Source of the DNA: Paenibacillus alginolyticus DSM 5050 = NBRC 15375
GTDB lineage: Bacteria; Bacillota; Bacilli; Paenibacillales; NBRC-103111
Reading direction: 5' to 3'
Assembly (NCBI RefSeq): GCF_000422905.1
Contig: NZ_AUGY01000008.1
Coordinates: forward strand, 108,783 to 172,782
Length of the DNA stretch: 64,000 bases
In this document: piece after piece, positions 36,491 through 44,671 of the stretch
Layout: every line of letters begins with the position of its first letter
Numbering within the stretch: the stretch's first letter is position 1
Position numbers and translations under genes: made by a program
The notes under the pieces: model-generated
What the model saw: only the letters and a program-made list of their open reading frames with translations
Database searches by the model: none
Told to the model about the DNA's origin: nothing

Positions 36491-36754
36491 TCATTTCTCT
36501 TCATCGTTAAGCGATGCGATTTCTTTATCAAGCTGCTTTTTCATTCTTTCAAATTGAGCTTCAGCTACAATATCTTCCACTTCTTCCCGGGCCATTTGAA
36601 GCAGGGACCTGGCTCGTTGGATCAAACTATTACTACCCTGTACGCCTGCTGCGGCGATCGGCTGCATGGTGGATTTGGCAATCGGGAGTAAGGCAGAAGC
36701 AGCGACAGCAAGAGCGGAACCGATAATAATTTTGTCGATATTCTTTTGAATCAT
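36491..36754 (-). CDS. DUF5132-like small membrane-associated protein
   Basis: 87 residues: one N-terminal hydrophobic helix (IIIGSALAVAASALLPIA) and an amphipathic acidic tail with REEVEDIVAEAQFERMK. This resembles DUF5132 proteins that occur beside large CtpH/I-like P-type ATPases. It lies about 57 nt downstream of the ATPase gene on the same strand. Function unknown; an accessory subunit is an inference from association. Confidence 0.65.
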   Translation of the reverse strand: MIQKNIDKIIIGSALAVAASALLPIAKSTMQPIAAAGVQGSNSLIQRARSLLQMAREEVEDIVAEAQFERMKKQLDKEIASLNDEEK

Positions 36755-36810
36755 GCTTATACACCCTCAAAGTTTATTTGGGCATTCTCGAATTTCAAGT
36801 GCTTCGATTA

Positions 36811-39800
36811 TTAAACCGCAGCACTTGCGTATTCACCCATGGATCGCAAAGATTTGTTGTCTTGTATGTTCTTAATGAGGGAAAGCAGCGGTTTTGATAA
36901 AATCGATACAGATCCGGCTACCCCGATAATTGGAATCCAGTGTCGGAACGAGAGGGGGGCGGTATGGAAAAATCCGGCTAAAGGCGGTATATACAAGGCA
37001 GCAAGTAAAGTCATCCAAGATATGCCAAGAGCACCAATTAAAAATCGGTCCTTCGTCCAATCGCGAACCGTTTCCTCCGAACCTTCTTGACGCCACGAAA
37101 AAGTTTGGATCAATTGTCCCGCAACTAGCGTCGCGAATGCCATGCTTTGCGCAACCGGAATAGGTGCTCCAGCCGCAATGCTAGCCGCAAATAAGCCAAT
37201 TGAACCTAATCCTAGAAGGACTCCTCGGGCGATCACTTTTTGATACAATTCCTTATCAACGATATCATTTCGTTTCGTTTGTTTGGTCTTATTTCCGGGA
37301 TTGACAGCCAAAATCATCGCGGGCAAAGCATCCGTCAACAAATTCATCAGCAATATCTGAATAGGAACTAAAGGAATCGGCAGACCCACCATGACAGCGG
37401 CGCTAGTTACAATGATCTCAGCTAAATTACCTGTCAATAAGCATCCGAGTGCTTTACGGATATTGCCAATGATCGTACGGCCTTCTTTAACGCCATCAAC
37501 AATCGTTCCAAAATGATCTTCGGTTAAGACCATATCTGCCGTTTCTTTGGTCACTTCCGTTCCAGATCGTCCCATTGCAATCCCAACGTTGGCTTGTTTA
37601 ATGGCAGGGGTATCGTTAACACCGTCGCCAGTCATGGCAACAATATGCCCATGTTTTTGAAAGGCAGTTACGATTCGAAGTTTATGTTCCGGTGTAACCC
37701 TCGCAAAAATCGTTATTTGGTCAATAATCCGATCCAGTTCATCATCCGACAAACGTTCAAGCTCATATCCTGTAATCACGTTCTGAGAACCATTATAGAT
37801 GCCAAGCTGCTTTGCGATCGCAATCGCCGTAATGGGGTGATCTCCAGTGATCATAACAGGCTTCACACCTAGCTCTAAAGCTTCTTGGATATTGTCTGCC
37901 ACGTCTGTTTTTGGAGGGTCCATCATCCCAGCCATACCTACATAAATCAGTTCCTTCTCGTCTAATCCCTCTTCATTCGTATGTTCATCCATAGGACGGT
38001 AAGCGAAGGCAAGTACGCGTAAGGCATCCGATGAGAGTTTGTCATTTTGCTGTAAAATGAGTTGTTTTTGCTCTTCCGATAAGGGGTAAATTTCACCATT
38101 TTTTTGATATCGGTTGCAGTGGCGAACGATGGTTTCTACGGCTCCTTTTGAAAAGAGGAAACATTCTTGCTCAGTCATCGTGTCTTTACATACAACGCTC
38201 ATTTTGGCTGTGCCCGAGTCGAACGGTATTTCAAGTCCTCGATGCCAATGAGACATATTCTTTTCCCATAATCCGGTTTTGGCGGCTAGCGTTAGAAGTG
38301 CGCCTTCAGTTGGATCCCCTTTGGTTATCCATCTTCCTTCCTCCTGAATGAGTTTGCTGTTATTGCACAGCACACAGATTTGGAGAAGTCGCTTCAAGTC
38401 AGGATTGTGGTTATGATCTTGCGATTCCGATTGGACAGCTGCTGCGGATGTGGCTGCCACTTCGGGCATAACCTCTTCAAACTGACCTATCGGATCATAT
38501 CCGTCGCCTGTGATTGTCCATGCCCGATCAACCGTCGAAAGGGCTTTTACTGTCATTTCATTTTTAGTTAATGTGCCTGTCTTATCCGTGCAAATGATCG
38601 TTGTTCGACCTAATGTTTCCAGGGAAGAAAGCTTTCTAATCAACGCGTTTTTCTTAGCCATACGGAAAATTCCCGCACTTAAAGCGATGGTAATCGTAAC
38701 GGGCAGTCCTTCCGGAATAGCGGAAGCAGCCAACGTGATGGAAGTCGTAATCATTTGTGTAATGGGTATGCCGCGCAGCAGTCCGGTTATGAAGACAAGT
38801 CCCCCAGCTACAAGAGCGCCTTTGACAAACTTCTTGCTTATAGACGTTACCTTTTCCTGCAAAGGAGTGACTTCTTTTTCATGATTCTTCATAAGGGACA
38901 TTAAATGGCCCATCTCGGTTTGCATGCCGGTATGTACAACAACACCGATCCCTTTTCCCCCGCATACATCCGTCCCCATGAAAAGCATATTTCTCCGGTC
39001 AGACAGAGGACAATCTACGGTCACTGCAGACTCGTTTTTTTCAATGGGTAACGATTCCCCCGTTAGGGCGGCCTCATTGACACGCAAGCTGCTTGAGCTA
39101 ATCAAACGAATATCGGCTGGGACACGATCTCCCGCTTCAAAGCAAACGATATCGCCGGGTACCAATTCAGCTGCTGACATTTCTGCCTGCTGGCCCTCTC
39201 TTAAAGTTCGGCAGACCGGTGGTTGAAATTGGTTCAGCGTCTCGACTACCTTTTCTGCTTTTCGCTCCTGAATCGTCCCAATGGCAGCATTAGCGAGTAG
39301 GATAGTTCCCATAGCAATACCATCGAACACACCGCCTGTAAATAGGGCAAGAACAGAGGTGCCGAGCAGGATAAGGGTTGTAAATTCCTTGAATTGCCCC
39401 AAATAGGAGACGAGCCATGGGGTTGGTTGTTTGCTCTCAAGTTGGTTTGATCCATAGCGATTTCGGAGCGAAATGACCTGTTCCGTTGTCAGCCCCTGCT
39501 TGGGATCGACATGGAAATTTCCGGTGATTTGTTCACTGGAAAGGGCATGCCAAATAGGAGGAGCCTCCAGTGCAGCAGCTATTTCAGGATGATATGTGTT
39601 TGATGATGCAGCTGGAAATGATTCGCTTATTTTTTTCGATCGGGACATAAATACGAGAGATAAAGCATCCGAAGCTAAATTGACAATAGGGGCGCTTATC
39701 ATTCCGAACGTCGCTAAAGCGCTTCCTAGTAAATTCCATTTTTTTGAAACAGAAACATGCTGGTTTACGGTTTGATCAATGATCTCGGCGTACGTTGCAC

Positions 39801-41499
39801 TTTCCTGAATGCGTTTTAACTCATCGACGGAAATTGAGGCTAAGCCTGCTTCTTTGAAAAAGGTATTAATCACGTTTTCCTCTGTACTTGAGACAAATAG
39901 GACTTCCTCACCTTGCTGCTGCAAGACGGCGATTCTTTCAATCACTTCACCAGGCTCTAGTGCCAACCAGTCTACATCCATATGGTGCCGAGAGAGAATT
40001 TCATCGCTGATCTGCAAACGGTTATGAAGTAACTGGATACGCCAACCATTTTCTATAAAAGAAGCCGCTGTAATCCCTAGATGATTGATGGCGGTTTCTT
40101 GGTGTCTGACGAGTAGACCCAAACATTCACTGCTTTTGATTCCTTGTTTTCCTACAAACAGGACACTGCTGCCCTTTTTCATCAATCTTTTTGCCTTCAG
40201 CTCAAATGCTGAGCAATCAATGCCGTGTTCCTGAAAATACTTGAAACTTCCGAGCAAAATAAGGGAATCGTTGATTTTTCCTTTCATTCCTTGTTCATTT
40301 TCTTCCACATGAAATGCGGTGCGAATCGTACGACACGATTGCTTTGCCTTGTTCCATATCTCATCTTTCCAAGGATGGCTGCTTTTTGCCATCAATGACG
40401 CTGCATAACAAACTATTTTATCTGAATCTGCATCTGAATCATTCATGGTCAGACACTCGATTTCTTCAATTTCCGGAGGGTTGAATAGAAGCGATGAGTC
40501 TTCAATTAACATGGTTTTCGTTCGTGCAAGCTGAGACAGTGATCCTTTTGCAGGAACGACATAATGTCTTTCATCTGAAACAAGTTCAGCTTGATTCCAG
40601 GCACATGTAGTGGGTAAAGTCATGGACCGCGGATTTGCTGCTAGAAGAACAGCGATTGCACGCAGCGGATTTCGGGTAACCGCCCATGTGACTCCAGCGG
40701 CGATCATGCCCAATTTGCTGGCGTTTTCACTGTAAAGTTGAATATCAGGCGATAAATAATGATCTTGTTTCGTTTGTAAGACAGACTGGCTTTTCTTCCA
40801 GTTAACGAATTGTAACAGGCTTAAACCGGCTAACACGACTAAATTTTCACGGATAAGTGCGAGAGCTAGTGCACTTGTTCCTAAAATAAGATCAGAATTT
40901 ATTTGTTTCTTCTGTGAGAAGTTCTGAACTCCCCGCTTTAAGAACGGATAACCCGTTACGATAGAAACGAGAGCCGACAAGTAGAAAGGTGCCGGACTTC
41001 TTGCCAATGCCGAGCGTCCCATAAACAACTGCTTCGCTCCTAGAATAGCTAGCCCGCCCATAGACAAAGCCAGAGGAAGAGGGATTTTTCCTGAGTATTG
41101 ATTCGCAGTTGGGTTGTGCATATGTGGGAGAACTCTGATGTCTTCAGGTCGTTCAAGGTCAACATCTTGCGCTGCAGCAACCTCCTGCTTTACTTCTTCA
41201 TTCATAGAAGCAACTTGCTCAAGAGCGCGGCCTGGGGCATTAAGAAGGCTAACCTGCTCTTCTATATTTCGGATAATCCCGAAAATATCTTGCTTTGAAA
41301 TCTGCTTATCGTCGTAAAGAAGAAGTAATCTGCCTGTAAGTATGCAAGGCTCTGCTTTATGAATTCCTTTAATTGTTGAGAAGCATTTGATAAGTAGATC
41401 GGCAGTAAGCTTGCTTCCCTTCAGGCCGCAGATTTCCATGCGTATTCTCCCCGGCAAAACGTGGAGAAATCTATTCTTGTTGCTTTGCAATGAATACAT
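36811..41499 (-). CDS. Very large two-module P-type cation ATPase (CtpH/CtpI-like)
   Basis: 1562 residues, about twice a normal P-type ATPase. The N-terminal half has a heavy-metal-associated-like fold (RFLHVLPGRIRMEI), hydrophobic helices and a decayed ATPase core: where DKTGTLT is expected (about residue 328) it reads IEDSSLLF. The C-terminal half is a complete P2-type pump: TGESLPIEKN (about 813), ICTDKTGTLTKNE (about 970) and MTGDGVNDTPAIK (about 1290), with a C-terminal helix bundle. Mycobacterial CtpH/CtpI have the same size and plan. ATG at 41499 lies 9 nt after AAGGAG. Ion unknown, perhaps Ca2+, Mg2+ or Mn2+. Confidence 0.85.
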   Translation of the reverse strand: MYSLQSNKNRFLHVLPGRIRMEICGLKGSKLTADLLIKCFSTIKGIHKAEPCILTGRLLLLYDDKQISKQDIFGIIRNIEEQVSLLNAPGRALEQVASMNEEVKQEVAAAQDVDLERPEDIRVLPHMHNPTANQYSGKIPLPLALSMGGLAILGAKQLFMGRSALARSPAPFYLSALVSIVTGYPFLKRGVQNFSQKKQINSDLILGTSALALALIRENLVVLAGLSLLQFVNWKKSQSVLQTKQDHYLSPDIQLYSENASKLGMIAAGVTWAVTRNPLRAIAVLLAANPRSMTLPTTCAWNQAELVSDERHYVVPAKGSLSQLARTKTMLIEDSSLLFNPPEIEEIECLTMNDSDADSDKIVCYAASLMAKSSHPWKDEIWNKAKQSCRTIRTAFHVEENEQGMKGKINDSLILLGSFKYFQEHGIDCSAFELKAKRLMKKGSSVLFVGKQGIKSSECLGLLVRHQETAINHLGITAASFIENGWRIQLLHNRLQISDEILSRHHMDVDWLALEPGEVIERIAVLQQQGEEVLFVSSTEENVINTFFKEAGLASISVDELKRIQESATYAEIIDQTVNQHVSVSKKWNLLGSALATFGMISAPIVNLASDALSLVFMSRSKKISESFPAASSNTYHPEIAAALEAPPIWHALSSEQITGNFHVDPKQGLTTEQVISLRNRYGSNQLESKQPTPWLVSYLGQFKEFTTLILLGTSVLALFTGGVFDGIAMGTILLANAAIGTIQERKAEKVVETLNQFQPPVCRTLREGQQAEMSAAELVPGDIVCFEAGDRVPADIRLISSSSLRVNEAALTGESLPIEKNESAVTVDCPLSDRRNMLFMGTDVCGGKGIGVVVHTGMQTEMGHLMSLMKNHEKEVTPLQEKVTSISKKFVKGALVAGGLVFITGLLRGIPITQMITTSITLAASAIPEGLPVTITIALSAGIFRMAKKNALIRKLSSLETLGRTTIICTDKTGTLTKNEMTVKALSTVDRAWTITGDGYDPIGQFEEVMPEVAATSAAAVQSESQDHNHNPDLKRLLQICVLCNNSKLIQEEGRWITKGDPTEGALLTLAAKTGLWEKNMSHWHRGLEIPFDSGTAKMSVVCKDTMTEQECFLFSKGAVETIVRHCNRYQKNGEIYPLSEEQKQLILQQNDKLSSDALRVLAFAYRPMDEHTNEEGLDEKELIYVGMAGMMDPPKTDVADNIQEALELGVKPVMITGDHPITAIAIAKQLGIYNGSQNVITGYELERLSDDELDRIIDQITIFARVTPEHKLRIVTAFQKHGHIVAMTGDGVNDTPAIKQANVGIAMGRSGTEVTKETADMVLTEDHFGTIVDGVKEGRTIIGNIRKALGCLLTGNLAEIIVTSAAVMVGLPIPLVPIQILLMNLLTDALPAMILAVNPGNKTKQTKRNDIVDKELYQKVIARGVLLGLGSIGLFAASIAAGAPIPVAQSMAFATLVAGQLIQTFSWRQEGSEETVRDWTKDRFLIGALGISWMTLLAALYIPPLAGFFHTAPLSFRHWIPIIGVAGSVSILSKPLLSLIKNIQDNKSLRSMGEYASAAV

Positions 41500-41670
41500 C
41501 CCTTTACTCTCCTTACCCCATGTTGATATGACTTGGAAATTGATTTGGTTATTATTCACAGTCCATAATTCAAATATTCATTTGTTTATTTCAGGAAACT
41601 TAGAAATTCACTTCGTATAAAAATTCTCATTTTATGGAATTATTTAAATAAATTTCGAGGAGGTTCGCAT

Positions 41671-41889
41671 ATGAAAAGTAAATCACTATTCGGTATTATC
41701 TTAGGTGCAGCGGCACTAGTATTTGCTGTATCTCCAGAAAGCAGAAAAGCCGTACGCAAATTGGCGGTGAAAGGTACGGGAGCATGGCTCGAGATTAAGG
41801 ACCAGATCAAAGAAGCTGCTTCCGATTTTCCAACAGGTCAAATGGATAGTCAGAAGGTAATAGAAGAACCGATCCTGAAAGAAATGTAA
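41671..41889 (+). CDS. Small YtxH-like membrane-associated protein
   Basis: 72 residues: N-terminal hydrophobic helix (SLFGIILGAAALVFAVS), then PESRKAVRKLAVKGTGAWLEIKDQIKEA, an amphipathic helix as in small YtxH/DUF-type proteins. ATG after GAGGAGG. It is divergent from the giant ATPase gene and in line with the glycine-zipper gene; probably part of the same functional cluster. Confidence 0.65.
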   Translation: MKSKSLFGIILGAAALVFAVSPESRKAVRKLAVKGTGAWLEIKDQIKEAASDFPTGQMDSQKVIEEPILKEM

Positions 41890-41981
41890 GGAGAATGTTG
41901 GATATACCCGAATTGATGATTTTTCAAAGTAATGGGGCAGACTTGTTATTGTGAGAAATATGAATTGAAGGAGAGATCACT

Positions 41982-42338
41982 ATGTTACAAGGCGGTTCGT
42001 TATGGGCAGGACTTATCTCGGGAGGAATATCGGAAGCTCAAGATGTAAGGAATTTAACAAAGGGACAAATGGATAAAAAAGAATTTGCTGTGAAAACAAC
42101 GGGAAATGTAACAGGGGCAATCGGCGTCATGGCCGGTATTGAATATGGAGCAATGCTTGGAACTACGGTTCTTCCTGGGGTTGGGACAGTCGTCGGGTCC
42201 GTTATTGGTGGAATATTGGGGAACAGCTTAGGACAAAGGCTCGGCACACAAGCCGGAAATGCAATCGTCCAGAATCCTTTAGTGAACAACCTAACAAAGA
42301 CGGTATCGCAAACTGCCACTAATGTGACAGCAACGTAA
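41982..42338 (+). CDS. Glycine-zipper membrane protein
   Basis: 118 residues with long Gly/Ala-rich segments (GAIGVMAGIEYGAMLGTTVLPGVGTVVGSVIGGILGNSLGQRLG), typical of glycine-zipper membrane helices. ATG after AAGGAGAG. Followed by a terminator. Function unknown; located with the ATPase cluster. Confidence 0.7.
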   Translation: MLQGGSLWAGLISGGISEAQDVRNLTKGQMDKKEFAVKTTGNVTGAIGVMAGIEYGAMLGTTVLPGVGTVVGSVIGGILGNSLGQRLGTQAGNAIVQNPLVNNLTKTVSQTATNVTAT

Positions 42339-42378
42339 TTGGTGAATTATTCTTTTTAAATGGAAATGAAAATGACTA

Positions 42379-42410
42379 AAAACTCGCTATATATCAATGG
42401 AGCGAGTTTT
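42379..42410 (+). terminator. Terminator after the glycine-zipper gene
   Basis: AAAACTCGCT (42379-42388) pairs perfectly with AGCGAGTTTT (42401-42410). Confidence 0.88.
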
Positions 42411-42548
42411 CTTCATATTTTCATCTCGTTGGCCATTCATGCTCATTGCATAGTCATACATATAAGGATGGATGTACATATTAATACATAGGAATGCGGA
42501 AAGTTGATTAACTTTTCGTGAATATAAAGAAGTTCTGAGGTGTGACGA

Positions 42549-43172
42549 GTGCAGCAAGAAAATTGTGACATATCCCCGATGAAAGAACAGCTGAAGCAAC
42601 AATTGCGCCACATTTCCGCTGAAATAGAGTGCAGCTTGGACACCTTGGATAATGATGAAAATAACTGTCTTTTAAGTCGATTTGACGAAATTCGCGAAGC
42701 GTTCAAACAAGTCGAATCGATAGCTGCTTCCTTCTATCTACAATGTTATTTATCCTCATTCACATCCCATTATTTAGACTTGTCCATTTGTATTCAGCAT
42801 CTGTCGGAGCGCCGACATGGTGCTTTAATCGTGATCCAGAGGAACGATTTGCTGGATATGTTTATGCACTCTGGCATTAGGTTGGAAGCCACATTAACGT
42901 ACTCGTTATTGGAAGCCATTTTTTACCCTGGCAACCCGCTTCATGATGGAGCCTTATTGATTCAATCCGATCGAATAATTTCGGCAGCAAACGTTTTGCC
43001 CGTATCGAATATTACGGTTGAAAAGAAAATGGGGACACGACACCGTGCCGCGATAGGTTTGACAGAGCGAACCGATGCTCTTGTACTCGTCGTTTCAGAG
43101 GAAACCGGACAGGCATCCTTTGCCTATAAGGGAATCCTGCACCCCATTAATTCTTTGGATCCGATGATCTAG
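42549..43172 (+). CDS. cdaS: Sporulation-type diadenylate cyclase
   Basis: 207 residues, the same length as Bacillus subtilis CdaS, which makes c-di-AMP in the sporangium. An N-terminal two-helix autoinhibitory part (about 1-60) is followed by the DAC domain with the catalytic HDGALLI (about 137) and GTRHRAAIGLTERTDALVLVVSEETG. GTG start 8 nt after GAGGTG. Monocistronic by appearance. Together with the YheC/D gene it marks an endospore former. Confidence 0.88.
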   Translation: MQQENCDISPMKEQLKQQLRHISAEIECSLDTLDNDENNCLLSRFDEIREAFKQVESIAASFYLQCYLSSFTSHYLDLSICIQHLSERRHGALIVIQRNDLLDMFMHSGIRLEATLTYSLLEAIFYPGNPLHDGALLIQSDRIISAANVLPVSNITVEKKMGTRHRAAIGLTERTDALVLVVSEETGQASFAYKGILHPINSLDPMI

Positions 43173-43218
43173 CATTTGTAATAGCATAGCAGATTCAGAT
43201 AGGCATGTTTCAGAACAG

Positions 43219-43611
43219 TTGCACCTAGTAACGCAGGGGAATGCAAGGAGAACCTCAGCCCACACTTTCTCGTTTCAAAATATTGTCTTGCTTGAAGCGA
43301 AAGACGTACGGATGTATTTGGATAAGCAGCTGCAATTCAGTTCATTGGATGAACGCTTTTACCACGAGGCACTCGTTCACCCGGCAATGACGATGTCGCC
43401 TAGTCGCCGTAATGTCTTAATATTAGGCGGAGGCGATGGATTCGCAGCAAGAGAAGTGCTTAAATACAAGGATGTAAAATCCGTTGATCTGGTTGAGTTG
43501 GATCCCAAAATCAATAAAATAGCCAAAAGGAAAACCATATCTAGATTGAATGATCGATCATTATACTATGTTAAATATTATCATCTTGATCAGAAAGAAG
43601 CCGTAGGGTGA
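43219..43611 (+). pseudogene. Spermidine-synthase fragment
   Basis: The central part resembles the polyamine aminopropyltransferase/spermidine synthase core: FSFQNIVLLEAKDVRMYLDKQLQFSSLDERFYHEALVHPAMT, then the SAM-like site VLILGGGDGFAAREVLKY and VDLVELDPKI. The usual N-terminus is absent, and the frame ends in LNDRSLYYVKYYHLDQKEAVG instead of the family's catalytic C-terminal domain. No ribosome site precedes any start codon. I read it as a remnant truncated at both ends. Confidence 0.7.
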
Positions 43612-43660
43612 TAAGGAAATGAAAGGGAGCTATTTGGATAGTCCTCTTTGTTTTTTCCTA

Positions 43661-44557
43661 CTAGGGTTGGCCTGACGACCGTTTAAACTGATAGGGGCTC
43701 AATCCCACGTGTTTCTTGAACATTTGGCAAAAATAAGAGAAATTCCCCAGACCTACAGCCTGACCGATTCCTTGTATAGAGGTATCGCTTGTTTTAAGCA
43801 ATAAACATGCTTGACGAATGCGTCTAGCGGTCAAATATTCGGTAATGCTGCTGCCTACGATTTGTTTAAAGACCGCGGATATGTGATTTGGCGATAAATG
43901 AATGGCCTGTGCGAGTTGATTAAGCTCAAAAGGCTCCATGTAATGGATTTCGATCCATTCCATTACCTTCTCAGCAATGGATGAGGACTTTACTTTGGCA
44001 TTCCGTTCCGTGGTTAGGGGATAGCCGGTGCTTGGGTAGGAAGTTTTCAGATGATGCATCAGGCTGGTCAAGAAGAATAATTGCTCTTCGAGCAATTGTT
44101 CTGGTTTGGCATGCTCAATTGTTTGCAGATGAGCTTGAAGCAAGTTATGCAAAGCTTCCGTGTCTAGTCCGCTTATCATTTGAATAGATAGGGGGTCTTT
44201 CCAAAGCTTTTGGAAAAATTCACGTATCGAAGGGAAAGCCGCCAAACAGCCATCCAGCAGCGCGGGTTCGAATACGAAAAAAGATCGGATGTACGCTTGA
44301 TGGGCTTCCTCGTTCATCCGTATCCGATGAAGCTGGAAAGGTCTGAAGTAAAACAGCATGCCCGGAGCTAGGTCGAAAATTTGTTGTTCCACAATGACGG
44401 TACCCGTGCCTTCGTGGACGATCAGGATTTCCATCCCTTGATGTGCGTGATAGATTTCAGCGAATGCATTTGTCCGATTTCGATAAAATTGAAGATGTGC
44501 CGGGTGTTGATTCAAGTTTAAGTAATTCATTACCTTCATAGTCGGAAGGACTCCCAT
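43661..44557 (-). CDS. AraC-family regulator of the polysaccharide locus
   Basis: 298 residues: an N-terminal cupin (YHAHQGMEILIVHEGTGTVIVEQQIFDLAPGMLFYFRP) and a C-terminal double helix-turn-helix (ELNQLAQAIHLSPNHISAVFKQ; SIQGIGQAVGLGNFSYFCQMFKKHVGLSP). Divergent from the GH2 gene with about 115 bp between, so it most likely activates the degradation operon that follows. Confidence 0.88.
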   Translation of the reverse strand: MGVLPTMKVMNYLNLNQHPAHLQFYRNRTNAFAEIYHAHQGMEILIVHEGTGTVIVEQQIFDLAPGMLFYFRPFQLHRIRMNEEAHQAYIRSFFVFEPALLDGCLAAFPSIREFFQKLWKDPLSIQMISGLDTEALHNLLQAHLQTIEHAKPEQLLEEQLFFLTSLMHHLKTSYPSTGYPLTTERNAKVKSSSIAEKVMEWIEIHYMEPFELNQLAQAIHLSPNHISAVFKQIVGSSITEYLTARRIRQACLLLKTSDTSIQGIGQAVGLGNFSYFCQMFKKHVGLSPYQFKRSSGQP

Positions 44558-44671
44558 CTTCGCTAAACTGTTAAATCATAATATAACGACATTTTATCAT
44601 AAGAGCACTACACTCTGTTCGATTGATTTTTGCTATACTGAGGGCAAGAATTTCGGTGGGAGTGAGAGACA

